A stretch of DNA of 64,000 nt from Castanea sativa (GCF_040712315.1 NC_134015.1:43979464-44043463), one strand, 5' to 3'. Positions 12,337 to 24,127 are shown, numbered from the stretch's first letter. The notes: a model not told the origin generated them from the sequence alone. Numbers and translations: made by a program.

Positions 12337-13302
12337 CTAGGGTACCAATTCTTGGTGAAATTTGGATGGATCGGGATGGTAAAGCCGTTTTACCTCCAAA
12401 TCCTGAAACTGGGTTTCAAGTTGTTCTAACTCTTGGTCAGAGGTTTGGCTAGAACTGCTAGATGCTGATTGGATATCTAGAACTTTAACTGATGAAGGGG
12501 TGGCTGGTTCCTTCTTCACAAGCTCATCCAATTTCTGGCTGACTATCTCTAAGGCTGACTTCTCCTTAGGATGACTGAGGCTGGTGTGTCTAGTTGTAGG
12601 TAACTTGACTAAAGGCTTGTCTAGAGTTTGGATCGGTTTACTAGAGTTTCCTGGCTGGAGGATAACTTTGTTTTCGATCTTATCTTCTATCCTGTCAAGC
12701 TGTTTTCCTATGACATTTAGACACTGGTTGGTGTAGTTGTTTTGCTCAATAACCTTGTCAACCGGTTGGTGCCTATCGGTGGCTGCTTTGAAAGGAGAGG
12801 CTATTATCTCCGTTCTCCGATGATTGAAGGTTATGGCTTCTAGGGGTGGATGGCTAGACCTTACAACTTCCTTGGTTGCATTGGGTCCTTCTATGGTCCA
12901 TGTTCTGGTGAGAACACAGAACTGCTTTTGCTGGCCATAATACCGTTCGAAGTATATGAAAAAGGGGACATTACGGGATATTTCCCTCATGAATGCCGTC
13001 CATGAATCAAATACCTTTTCTTTTTGATCTCTGGTATAATTGGCTTTGTAGGCTTCTCTTTTAGTCCTGTTTTCCTCAGAACTAAACTCCTTACCTAATT
13101 CTTCTAGGTCAGGGGCGAATTCTCCGTTTAACACTAAGATATTCGAGAGATTCTTCTTGCTGATCCGGAGGCCGTTCCATATCGGTTCCGGATGGGGATG
13201 GGGGTGATTGATCGTCTTCCTCATTGACAATCGAATCCTGTTTGGCTGTGTAGCAAGGTGTGGTGAGTTGGGAATTGGTTCTAACTCCCTGAAGCTGAAC
13301 AC
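12337..13302 (-). pseudogene. Endogenous pararetrovirus linker between movement protein and coat protein (unit M1)
   Basis: This 321-codon frame corresponds to the region that joins movement protein and coat protein in the unbroken M2 frame (15836-17491). It includes the conserved block around FIYFERYYGQQKQF and a Ser-rich segment before the coat core. Its N-terminal residues are in a wrong frame because of an indel near 13150, and it stops at 12337 because the bases equivalent to cagctcagcc at the junction read caaatttcacc. No function is assigned; it is probably a structural or RNA-binding spacer of the polyprotein. Confidence 0.7.
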
Positions 13303-14368
13303 CTATGTCTCTTCTAGACCTAGGAAATGGTGATCCTAAGGGTCTGGTTGAGCTACACCGGATGCCGGTCTCATCTCTAAGGTAGACAGTGGATCGTTTA
13401 TGGGGCTGCCGTAGATCTAATGGAGATCTATACCGGGATAAGTCCGGGGGTTGCCTACACTCATAGTCTAGAGGAGTGCTAAGCCTAGATCCGTCGAAGC
13501 TTAACCTAACCGTGCCGTCGGCTAGTTGTTGGACAAACTCTAGATCCGGATTCGAGCCGGGTTTTGGATCCGTAGAGCATGATTCTCATTCTCTAACATC
13601 CAATTGGCCGGGAAGGTGACATCTCGACCATTTGAGGGTTCTAGGTACCCTAACTTTAGCTCGGGGTCGCATGGTCCGGATAAGGGTTGTTTCACCCTTC
13701 TGTCTCCTATCAAGTGCTCCAACATTCATGTTCGTTCTCATGCACTTGTAGTAAACTCTGTATATCAAGGCGATCTGACTGGTTCCCTGTGTCATGAGGG
13801 TTCCATGTGTCTTGATATTTAGGGTGAGGGCTTTGATAACTGTTTTGTCATGGAGATAGATAGTGAAATCTGGAAAACAGTTAAAATGGATGGGACCGTC
13901 ACTAAGACTGGTTTCTATGGTTCCTAAGAGGCTGTCATCGAACCTAATATGTCGAGCATCTCTAAGGGCCATGAGGATTGAGCTGTTCAAACCTCGTCTG
14001 GTGAGTGGTTTTACTCCAACTTGGACTAATCCTATGTGTAGGAAGTTATGTCCATTATCTTTATGTCTTTGGATAGCTGAGGGTGATAACAAGTAGCACG
14101 TTTCGTACTCCTTGTTGATTCCATAGACTTGTTCTATGGTCTTAACATGGTAGTCTGTTCTAAAAGCTGTTTTCAAAGACCATGAAGACTTATAGAATTG
14201 GCTGGTAGAAACCTTTGGGATATTCCAATCTCCTATGTCTAGATCTAAATCAGATAGCTCATAAGTCTCCGAATTAATTGCTCCTACGTCTGCTGGGATG
14301 TCTGGTATAGATGTGGGTTGGGAACATCTACTACTAGTGGATGAGTAACTTCTGAACAAACTATTCAT
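13303..14368 (-). pseudogene. Endogenous pararetrovirus movement protein (unit M1), frameshifted
   Basis: ATG at 14368. The N-terminal 240 codons show the 30K-superfamily movement protein typical of Caulimoviridae, which enlarges plasmodesmata for cell-to-cell spread. Family-type features include the HIGLVQVGVKPLTRRGLN block and LGTIETSLSDGPIHFNCFP. The frame fails at about 13690 and 13600, inside a patch (13340-13720) where CTG/CAG triplets of sister copies read CCG, CG or CGG. The frame would otherwise continue into the linker, as it does in M2. The breaks may be sequencing errors rather than mutations. Confidence 0.85.
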
Positions 14369-15557
14369 GATTCTGGGGTTATAAGTTTAAATCAACGATT
14401 ACAACCTAGTCACCTTTATCCTCCAACCTCTGGATCTAACCTTTAGATCTGAAGCAAAAGTATATAACTATGGGATAAACACCAACTGTGAACTCCTTCT
14501 GCCGGACTCTCTTCCAAAATGGGGACCACCCTAACACGCCTTCTCTCGGCTTCAACGGGCTGACCAAACCAAAACCAGGAAGATTTTCGGTCTTAAGAAC
14601 GGAGAACAACACAGAACCAGGTAATCTATTACACAGGTATATAGATCTGCAACAAACTTTCAGGGCTAAACACAGGAATATGAAGAATATGGATAACAGA
14701 GAAGTAAAGGTTAATTTGAACAAATAATCACAGATTAACGAATAGAATGGTTAGAAGGAGGCTCAGCCTACCAATTGCAAATGTAATAGAACACAATGGA
14801 GTAATAGCAAACGAAGAAAGAAATTAATTGGAACGACAGAGTTATCATGAAACAGATATGAATCATATATGGGAGATGTATGAAAAATAATTCAAAATAA
14901 TTATAATGCCAAAATAATCTGGATAACTATGGCGGCAGTGCCGACCAACTTGATTATATGATAAATAGTAACTTACAATCCGACCGGGCCAAACTTGGCT
15001 CTGATACCAAAAGGGGGGTAAGTTACAGACTGGGGGCCGACTGGGGCTAATATGCGGAAGATAAAAACAAAAGCCGACTGGGGCTATTTGATTACAATGA
15101 CTAATACCGACTAAGGTATTTTGACTGAGTCACTGGTACTCTTGGCTGGAAGAGGAGGGAATTTTGGAGTTGCCGGTGCTCTCTCAAGACTGGACCTTGT
15201 TATCTCACAAAATTGGACCTGCTGATGAATGGAGATGAGGCTGCCTTATATAGACTGGAGGGAGCCTTGGATGCTGCTGGATGATTGTTGAAATTACGGA
15301 GAGTAAATTGCTTTTACTGGGGTGAAAGCTGTTTCCACCGAAAGCAATAGTATCTCGGAATGATTGTGTCTGTGAACAGTAAATTGCTTTTACTATTCAT
15401 GCTACAGTGATTTGTCCCTTTGCTTTTCCTGATTTGGTCAAGCTGCTGGGTGCTGGAACTGTTGATGATGCGGGTACTGTCCATATCAGTGGCTGGTGCT
15501 GATCTTGAATAGTAACCGTGCTGAAATCTTATCCTGAGTTGCTTGAGTCAGGATGCT
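14369..15557 (-). promoter_or_regulatory. Virus noncoding region M1: promoter, leader and PBS (minus strand)
   Basis: Between the coat-ORF tail stop (15560-15558) and the movement-protein ATG (14368) lies the full intergenic region. In transcription order it holds the AGTAAA/TTTACT repeat block, TATA box TATATAAG (complement of 15245-15252), a leader of roughly 850 nt, and the primer-binding site (14992-15009). No long ORF is visible, as expected for a caulimovirid leader. Confidence 0.85.
14992..15009 (-). promoter_or_regulatory. tRNA-iMet primer-binding site (M1)
   Basis: The minus strand reads TGGTATCAGAGCCAAGTT. The first 14 bases are complementary to the 3' end of plant initiator tRNA-Met, the primer for minus-strand DNA synthesis in Caulimoviridae and many plant LTR elements. 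Confidence 0.9.
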
Positions 15558-15605
15558 TTAGTCAGTATCAGGAGCATCTGATGGATATCCATCATAAGGA
15601 TCCCT
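15558..15605 (-). pseudogene. Coat-ORF C-terminal tail fused directly to a movement-protein start
   Basis: Only the last codons of component B (through a TAA at 15560-15558) remain. Immediately upstream in minus sense is a leader fragment and ATGAATAG from another movement-protein start (15611-15609). The whole coding region between them is deleted. The same junction recurs at 18765-18775. Confidence 0.8.
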
Positions 15606-15847
15606 ATTCATGATTCTGGGGTTATAAGTTTAAATCAACGATTACAACCTAGTCACCTTTATCCTCCAACTTCTGGATCTAACCTTTAGATCTGAAGCAA
15701 AAGTATATAACTATGGGATAAACACCAACTGTGAACTCCTTCTGCCGAACTCTCTTCCAAAATGGGGACCACCCTAACACGCCTTCTCTCGGCTTCAACG
15801 GGCTGACCAAACCAAAACCAGGAAGATTTTCGGTCTTAAGAACGGAG
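15606..15847 (-). other. Duplicated leader fragment (M2)
   Basis: About 240 bp of leader, from the movement-protein ATG back to ctccgttcttaagaccg, is joined abruptly to the linker sequence (gacaggatagaagat). It lacks TATA and PBS. It repeats at 18770-19012. Confidence 0.8.
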
Positions 15848-17532
15848 ATCTTCTATCCTGTCAAGCTGTTTTCCTATGACATTTAGACACTGGTTGGTGT
15901 AGTTGTTTTGCTCAATAACCTTGTCAACCGGTTGGTGCCTATCGGTGGCTGCTTTGAAAGGAGAGGCTATTATCTCCGTTCTCCGATGATTGAAGGTTAT
16001 GGCTTCTAGGGGTGGATGGCTAGACCTTACAACTTCCTTGGTTGCATTGGGTCCTTCTATGGTCCATGTTCTGGTGAGAACACAGAACTGCTTTTGCTGG
16101 CCATAATACCGTTCGAAGTATATGAAAAAGGGGACATTACGGGATATTTCCCTCATGAATGCCGTCCATGAATCAAATACCTTTTCTTTTTGATCTCTGG
16201 TATAATTGGCTTTGTAGGCTTCTCTTTTAGTCCTGTTTTCCTCAGAACTAAACTCCTTACCTAATTCTTCTAGGTCAGGGGCGAATTCTCTGTTTAACAC
16301 TAAGATATTCAGAGATTCTTCTTGCTGATCTGGAGGCTGTTCCATATCAGTTCCAGATGGGGATGGGGGTGATTGATCGTCTTCCTCATTGACAATCGAA
16401 TCCTGTTTGGCTGTGTAGCAAGGTGTGGTGAGTTGGGAATTGGTTCTAACTCCCTGAAGCTGAACACCTATGTCTCTTTTAGACCTAGGAAATGGTGATC
16501 CTAAGGGTCTGGTTGAGCTACACCGGGATGCTGGTCTGTCTCTAATGTAGACAGGTGACTGTTTATGGGGCTGCTGTAGATCTAATGGAGATCTATACTG
16601 GGATAAGTCCAGAGGTTGCCTACACTCATAGTCTAGAGGAGTGCTAAGCCTAGATCTGTCGAAACTTAACCTAACCATGCCGTCGGCTAGTTGTTGGACA
16701 AACTCTAGATCTGGATTCTGAGCTGGGTTTTGGATCTGTAGAGCATGATTCTCATTCTCTAACATCCAATTGGCTGGGAAGGTGACATCTGACCATTTGA
16801 GGGTTCTAGGTACCCTAATTTTAGCTCTGGGGTCAGTAGTCTGGATGAGGGTTGTTTCACCCTTCTGTCTCCTATCAAGTGCTCCAACATTCATGTTCGT
16901 TCTCATGCACTTGTAGTAAACTCTGTATATCAAGGCGATCTGACTGGTTCCCTGTGTCATGAGGGTTCCATGTGTCTTGATATTTAGGGTGAGGGCTTTG
17001 ATAACTGTTTTGTCATGGAGATAGATAGTAAAATCTGGAAAACAGTTAAAATGGATGGGACCGTCACTAAGACTGGTTTCTATGGTTCCTAAGAGGCAGA
17101 AAACGAACCTAATATGTCGAGCATCTCTAAGGGCCATGAGGATTGAGCTGTTCAAACCTCGTCTGGTGAGTGGTTTCACTCCAACTTGGACTAATCCTAT
17201 GTGTAGGAAGTTATGTCCATTATCTTTATGTCTTTGGATAGCTGAGGGTGATAACAAGTAGCACGTTTCGTACTCCTTGTTGATTCCATAGACTTGTTCT
17301 ATGGTCTTAACATGGTAGTCTGTTTTGAAAGCTATTTTAAAAGACCATGAAGACTTATAGAATTGGCTGGTAGAAACCTTTGGGATATTCCAATCTCCTA
17401 TGTCTAGATCTAAATCAGATAGCTCATAAGTCTCCGAATTAATTGCTCCTACGTCTGTGGGATGTCCTGTATAGATGTGGGTTGGGAACATCTACTACTA
17501 GTGGATGAGTAACTTCTAAACAACCTATTCAT
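15836..17532 (-). pseudogene. Endogenous pararetrovirus movement protein fused to linker (unit M2, deletion derivative)
   Basis: True ATG at 17532-17530. A shift near 17500 means the long frame is open from 17491, giving 551 codons. It reads without interruption from the 30K-type movement protein (HIGLVQVGVKPLTRRGLN, DGPIHFNCFPDF) through the linker (FIYFERYYGQQKQF). This shows that the movement protein is the N-terminal part of a long ORF1 polyprotein and not a separate gene. It terminates after RIEDLRS, where the linker is joined to a leader fragment. Coat, protease and all downstream parts are deleted. Confidence 0.85.
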
Positions 17533-18728
17533 GATTCTGGGGTTATAAGTTTAAATCAACGATTACAACCTAGTCACCTTTATCCTCCAACTTCGGATCT
17601 AACCTTTAGATCTGAAGCAAAAGTATATAACTATGGGATAAACACCAACTGTGAACTCCTTCTGCCGGACTCTCTTCCAAAATGGGGACCACCCTAACAC
17701 GCCTTCTCTCGGCTTCAACGGGCTGACCAAACCAAAACCAGGAAGATTTTCGGTCTTAAGAACGGAGAACTACACGAGAACCGAGCAACCTATCTCACAG
17801 GTATAGAAATCTGCAACAAACTTTCTGGGCTAAACACAGGAATAAGAAGAATCGGGATAACAGAGAAGCAAAAGTTAATTTGAACAAATAATCACAGAAT
17901 AACGAATAAAATGGTTAGAAGGAGGCTCAGCCTACCAATTGCAAATGTAATAGAACACAATGGGGTAATAGCAAACGAAGAAAGAAATTAATTGGAACGA
18001 CAGAGTTATCATGAAACAGAGATGAATCATATATGGGAGATGTATGAAAAAAATAATTCAAAATAATTATAATGCCAAAAATAATCTTGATAACTATGGC
18101 GGCAGTGCCGACCAACTTGATTATATGATAAACGGTAACTTACAATCCGACCGGGCCAAACTTGGCTCTGATACCAAAAGGGGGTAAGTTACAGGCTAAG
18201 GGCCGACTGGGGCTAATATGCGGAAGATAAAAACAAAAGCCGACTGGGGCTATTTGATTACAATGACTAATACCGACTAAGGTATTTTGACTGAGTCACT
18301 GGTACTCTTGGCTGGAAGAGGAGGGAATTTTGGAGTTGCCGGTGCTCTCTCAAGACTGGACCTTGTTATCTCACAAAATTGGACCTGCTGATGAATGGAG
18401 ATGAGGCTGCCTTATATAGACTGGAGGGAGCCTTGGATGCTGCTGGATGATTGTTGAAATTACGGAGAGTAAATTGCTTTTACTGGGGTGAAAGCTGTTT
18501 CCACCGAAAGCAATAGTATCTCGGAATGATTGTGTACGTGAACGGTAAATTGCTTTTACTATTCATGCTACGGTGATTTGTCCCTTTGCTTTTCCTGATT
18601 TGGTCAAGCTTTGGGTCTTGGAACTGTTGATGATGCGGTACCGTCCATATCGTTGGCCGGTGCTGATCTTGAATAGTAACCGTGCTGAAATCTTATCCTG
18701 AGTTGCTTGAGTCAGGATGCTTTAGTCA
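17533..18728 (-). promoter_or_regulatory. Virus noncoding region M2: promoter, leader and PBS (minus strand)
   Basis: A full copy of the intergenic region, with TATATAAG on the complement of 18411-18418 and a PBS at 18159-18176. A patch at 18530-18670 differs from M1 almost only at CAG/CTG triplets (for example gtgtctgtgaacag in M1 reads gtgtacgtgaacgg). Confidence 0.85.
18159..18176 (-). promoter_or_regulatory. tRNA-iMet primer-binding site (M2)
   Basis: The minus strand reads TGGTATCAGAGCCAAG, complementary to the 3' end of initiator tRNA-Met. Confidence 0.9.
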
Positions 18729-19869
18729 GTATCAGGAGCATCTGATGGATATCCATCATAAGGATCCCTATTCATGATTCTGGGGTTATAAGTTTAAATC
18801 AACGATTACAACCTAGTCACCTTTATCCTCCAACTTCTGGATCTAACCTTTAGATCTGAAGCAAAAGTATATAACTATGGGATAAACACCAACTGTGAAC
18901 TCCTTCTGCCGAACTCTCTTCCAAAATGGGGACCACCCTAACACGCCTTCTCTCGGCTTCAACGGGCTGACCAAACCAAAACCAGGAAGATTTTCGGTCT
19001 TAAGAACGGAGATCTTCTATCCTGTCAAGCTGTTTTCCTATGACATTTAGACACTGGTTGGTGTAGTTGTTTTGCTCAATAACCTTGTCAACCGGTTGGT
19101 GCCTATCGGTGGCTGCTTTGAAAGGAGAGGCTATTATCTCCGTTCTCCGATGATTGAAGGTTATGGCTTCTAGGGGTGGATGGCTAGACCTTACAACTTC
19201 CTTGGTTGCATTGGGTCCTTCTATGGTCCATGTTCTGGTGAGAACACAGAACTGCTTTTGCTGGCCATAATACCGTTCGAAGTATATGAAAAAGGGGACA
19301 TTACGGGATATTTCCCTCATGAATGCCGTCCATGAATCAAATACCTTTTCTTTTTGATCTCTGGTATAATTGGCTTTGTAGGCTTCTCTTTTAGTCTGTT
19401 TTCCTCGTAACTAAACTCCTTACCTAATTCTTCTAGGTCGGGCGAATTCTCGTTTAACACTAAGATATTCAGAGATTCTTCTTGCTGATCTGGAGGCTGT
19501 TCCATATCAGTTCCAGATGGGGATGGGGGTGATTGATCGTCTTCCTCATTGACAATCGAATCCTGTTTGGCTGTGTAGCAAGGTGTGGTGAGTTGGGAAT
19601 TGGTTCTAACTCCCTGAAGCTGAACACCTATGTCTCTTCTAGACCTAGGAAATGGTGATCCTAAGGGTCTGGTTGAGCTACACCGGGATGCTGGTCTGTC
19701 TCTAAGGTAGACAGGTGACTGTTTATGGGGCTGCTGTAGATCTAATGGAGATCTATACTGGGATAAGTCCAGGGGTTGCCTACACTCATAGTCTAGAGGA
19801 GTGCTAAGCCTAGATCTGTCGAAGCTTAACCTAACCGTGCCGTCGGCTAGTTGTTGGACAAACTCTAGA
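18729..19869 (-). pseudogene. Third minus-strand virus unit (M3): coat tail, leader fragment, linker, 3' part of movement protein
   Basis: Repeats the layout of 15558-16745 at a spacing of 3164 bp: coat-ORF tail, ATG at 18775-18773, leader fragment, junction at 19012, linker frames (19000-19320 and 19317-19505), then the C-terminal third of the movement protein. Frames are broken near 19400-19450, where CAG/CTG triplets of M2 read CG or CGT. The unit ends at an inversion junction with plus-strand virus DNA at 19860-19869. Confidence 0.8.
19860..19869. other. Inversion junction between the two virus arrays
   Basis: To the left, minus-oriented movement protein; to the right, plus-oriented linker. 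The ten bases aaactctaga belong to both partners: the reverse complement of the movement-protein site and the linker site each contain them. This is a microhomology-type join. Confidence 0.85.
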
Positions 19870-22800
19870 CAAGCCTTTAGTCAAGTTACCTACAACTAGA
19901 CACACCAGCCTCAGTCATCCTAAGGAGAAGTCAGCCTTAGAGATAGTCAGCCAGAAATTGGATGAGCTTGTGAAGAAGGAACCAGCCACCCCTTCATCAG
20001 TTAAAGTTCTAGATATCCAATCAGCATCTAGCAGTTCTAGCCAAACCTCTGACCAAGAGTTAGAACAACTTGAAACCCAGTTTCAGGATTTGGAGGTAAA
20101 ACGGCTTTACCATCCCGATCCATCCAGCTCAGCCAAGAATTGGTACCCTAGATCTTCACCCCCTGACCTCCGGTATGAGGAAAGGAACGTGAGTAACCAG
20201 TTCTCAGTATCCTCTGGTAGACTCTATGAATGGAACATAGACGGTTTATCAGAACAGGAAATCCTAAACAAAATCCAACATATGACTATGGTAGCCAACA
20301 ACTACCTGGACGAAGGCCGTCCCCATAGAGAAGTCATAGAAATGATGGCATTAGGATTTACAGGCAAACTCCAGCAATGGTGGAACAATTGTCTTACTGA
20401 AGTGTCTAAAGAAGACATTAAGTATGCAATTCAGAAAGATGAGGAAGGAAACCCCATCATCAATGAAATTGAGCAAGGAATTCCTGATGGAGTCAATACC
20501 CTCATTTATACCATCATGAAACACTTCATAGGAAAACCCAGCAACATCACAGCTAGGATTTATGAGCAGCTGAGTAACCTTAGGTGTAAAACCTTAGGAG
20601 ACTACAAGTGGTATGAAGATGTCTTTACCACTAGAGTCATGCACAGAAGAGATTGTAATTCTCCATTTTGGAAGGAGAAATTCATTAATGGTTTACCAAC
20701 TCTCTTCAGCCAGAAGGTTAAGGAAACCCTCTGCAGCCCATTAGGTGTCATAGATTATGATAACCTAACCTATGGAGACATCTCTAGCACCATTCGGAGT
20801 GAAGGAATGAAGATGTGCAGAGATCTCAAAATCCAAAGCCACATCAACAAGAACAAAGCCAAGTACGAAATAGGGCATTTCTGTACACAGTATGGCTTAC
20901 CCTCAGTTAAACCTTCCAAGAGGAAATCCAAGCACAAAGGAAAGGAATCCTTTGAGAAATCCTATAGGAAGAAAGCAACCAAGTATTATAGAAAACAAAG
21001 GTACAAGACTGATGATTTCTATAAGAAAGGAAAATCCAAGGAACCCATTCCACAAGCATCTGGCAAATGCTACAACTGTGGAAAGAAAGGTCATTTCAGG
21101 AATGAGTGTAGAGCTAAGGCCAAATCCCTTATCAATACCCTCATTAGTGACCAACCCAGCAAGATTAAGATCTTCAAGTTACTAGAACTTGACCGCTCGG
21201 ACAGCGAGTCATTCAGCAGTGCTAGTGACAGTGAGCTTAGGCAGATATACAGGTCATCCTCAGATTCCTCTAGGACCAATACTTCTAGTGGCCAGGATGA
21301 ACCCACACCTTGCAAAGATGGTTGTTGCAGGAACAAAACCATCAGCGTTCTCAACAAGCAAGAAGAACTTATGTTAGACCTCATAGAGGCTATAGAAGAC
21401 CCTATCATCAAAGCTAAGAAGCTTACCCTTCTCCGTCAGACCTTAGTTAAGGAAACCAGCAAACCAGCATTAAGAATCCAGCAACCCAAGGTAGATTTAG
21501 AGCAAATCTACAATAGGTTTACCCAGTCCAAGAAGGAAGTTACAGTCAACGACCTTCAAAGAGAAATTAAGGAAACCAAATCAGAAGTCAGAACCCTAAA
21601 GCAAGAACTAACCATTCTTAGGGTCGATTATGATCTCCTTAATAGAAGAATCCAACTTTTGGAAAGCACTTCTCATCAAAGCAACGAGGAAGGTCCCTCA
21701 GATGATGAAGTTGACCAAACAGTTAACCCTACAGCTGATCTTATCCAGAACCCAAAGAAAGAATTGTTCTTAGATACTATCAGGAGGATTAACTTCCATA
21801 AATGGCATTCCAAAGTCGGGATTGTCATTAGCAAAGGTTTTGAATTTGAGGTCATTGCCTTAATTGATTCAGGTGCTGATCTTAATTGCATTCAAGAAGG
21901 AATAATTCCCTCCAGATACTTCAAGAAGTCTAAGGAGAGATTGACATCCGCAAGTGGCGGAAGAATGCAAATTGACTTCTTTATCCCACAAGCTGAGGTT
22001 TGCCAAGGCGGCATATCCTTTATGACAAAATTTGTCCTTGTCAAGAACATGACAGATAGAGTCATCCTAGGGAACCCTTTCTTGTGTTTATTGTATCCTT
22101 TTATCACAGACACCGATGGAATCACAGCCCATCCTTTCGGTCAGTTTGTCAAATTTGAGTTTATGAGAAGCCCAGAACCTTGGGAAGTTTGTTCCCTCCA
22201 GAAAGCTTCTATATCAAAAACTCTCAGTACTATCACCATCCTTCCATCCAGTAATCAGGCCCAGCAACTTGATTTAGCCAAAACAATTGATTATCCCTTT
22301 GACTCTAATCAATTGTCATCATGCATCCATCATGAAAATATTTGCAACTCTGCATCCATCAGTTTTAAAAGCAAAAAGGTTTTTAACAATTATTTGAAAA
22401 ACTCAAATGATCCAAACCTTTCATTGCAGGATAAAGAAAGAGCAATATTTAGTACCACTAGTGAGTGGAAGATGACTTCTTCAGCAGAGAAGAAGGGCAA
22501 GGGGAAAGCACCCGCAAGGGACTATCCTCAAGACAAAAGACTACCAGAGGGACAGTCTTTTGTAAAGCATGAAGGTGCATCCTCTACCAGCCATGGAGGA
22601 TCAATATCCCTTCAGGAATTTGTCCCTGCAAAGGTGACATATTCCAGTGGTAATATGGCTATTGTTTTGCAGGAAGTCTTATCCAGGAAATATCATTTTA
22701 AAAATGGAGCCTATACAAATTTACCAGCCTCCATTAAATTCATCCTTGATAACCTACAGATGGCCTTTACCCAAAACAGCAATAGACTTTTCCAAAAAAC

Positions 22801-23824
22801 CCTCCAAGCAATGGAAATTCACCTAGTGAACCTTGAGGCGGAAAATCTATTATTCCCTAGTCAACTCTTTGGCAAAGAGGATATCCATTCCATGGATAGA
22901 AAGACTATCATGGGCACCGATTATGCTAGACTCAGTCTTAAGACCCAGTCTATCCTAAGAAGTGCTGTTGCCAACTTGCTTCCTGAGATACAAACCAGTA
23001 TTCTAGGATCCAAGGTAATGTTCGAATCTTCGGATGAATGGTTTGAGCATTTCAAAGTATTGATCACCACTCCTTATCCATATGCAAATTTAGGAGATAC
23101 AGGTGACAACCAAATACAAAATGAGTGGGAAAAGCATTTCGGGAACAGTCTCAGAGTCTATGAGCAACATTCTCCTTTTCCAGGACTACTCATAAACTTT
23201 GAAGTAGAACCTGACAAGGACCCCAGCTGGTTATCAAAAATGTTCGAATATGGCTTCATAAAAATGATCAAACTATCAAGCCATGACCAAATCAGCCAGT
23301 TTCCCCAAATCATCCAACAGGTTGTAAGGAAAATCAAAAGTCCTTTTGTTTCTATCAGATGCTGGAGCACAATCCCACAGTGGGAAAGAAACAACTGGAT
23401 GACAGTCCAACCATCCACTCATCTAGTCCTAATTAATGGCCATTCCCATCAAGGACCCTGGTATGAGGGAGATTCTCACTTATCTTATAGTTATCCCTAC
23501 ACTCTTGTAGAATGCTGGAAAGGACATTCCACCAATGAAATCCTTGATAGAGTGCAAGATTTATGGGAGAATTACCATCATGTTGGTAACACAGGAAGAA
23601 TTACTGTTTTCACCAACAAACCCTACTCTGATGCTATTCCAAATCTCCAGAGGGTTAATTACATGAATCTCAACCGGTTCATCACAAAGGAACCAGTCTA
23701 TGAGCCATTGATGTATTGTGGACTTTGCAACCATTATGCCAGTTATCACGAGCACAATTTTGATGACGATTCCCCATGGGATCCTTATGATGGATATCCA
23801 TCAGATGCTCCTGATACTGACTAA
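19870..23824 (+). CDS. Endogenous pararetrovirus component B polyprotein, 5'-truncated (unit P1)
   Basis: The frame is open across the whole segment; the Met at 19958 is internal, and 1288 codons follow it. Order: linker end, coat-protein core (about residues 78-350), zinc knuckle CYNCGKKGHFRNEC (about 371-384, RNA/DNA binding during packaging), acidic/Ser-rich linker, coiled-coil-like region, retroviral-type aspartic protease with ALIDSGADLN (Asp about 637; releases coat and other units from the polyprotein). After about residue 745 comes a domain of roughly 500 residues that I do not recognise, ending in a Cys/His motif (CGLCNHYASYHEH) and an acidic tail. There is no reverse transcriptase or RNase H. 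It ends with TAA just before a complete noncoding region. Movement protein and promoter are missing because of the inversion, so it is unlikely to be expressed as a virus ORF. Confidence 0.85.
22205..23824 (+). other. Unrecognised C-terminal domain of component B
   Basis: After the protease, components A and B can still be aligned through the FGQ..KF and IS.TL strings. Beyond about 22205 they diverge: A continues to reverse transcriptase, B to this domain. Visible features are a Lys/Gly/Ser-rich hinge (about 22460-22620), a helical-looking middle, several conserved Trp residues (RCWSTIPQW and related), and a terminal C-x2-C...H-x-H motif followed by SPWDPYD and an acidic end. The Cys/His pattern is kept in three diverged versions in this window, which suggests selection on protein function before integration. 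No similarity to the second ORF of component A was evident by eye. Confidence 0.6.
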
Positions 23825-24127
23825 AGCATCCTGACTCAAGCAACTCAGGATAAGATTTCAGCACGGTTACTATTCAAGATCAGCACCAGCCACTGATATG
23901 GACAAGATTCGCATCATCAACGATTCCGGACTCCAAGCTTGACCAAATCGGGAAAAGCAAAGGGACAAATCACTGTAGCATGAATAGTAAAAGCAATTTA
24001 CTGTTCACAGACACAATCATTCCGAGATACTATTGCTTTCGGTGGAAACAGCTTTCACCCAAGTAAAAGCAATTTACCTTCCGGATTTTCAGCAATCATC
24101 CAGCAGCATCCAAGGCTCCCTCCAGTC

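Noticed and set aside
13340..13720. CG-rich variants explained by methylcytosine deamination or a mutator
   Set aside because: Deamination would turn CAG/CTG into TAG, CAA, TTG or CTA; the observed CGG, CCG, CG and inserted/deleted bases do not fit that chemistry.
15836..17491. 551-codon frame as a distinct new fusion gene
   Set aside because: It is the movement protein and linker of ORF1 truncated by a deletion; the fusion is the normal polyprotein order.
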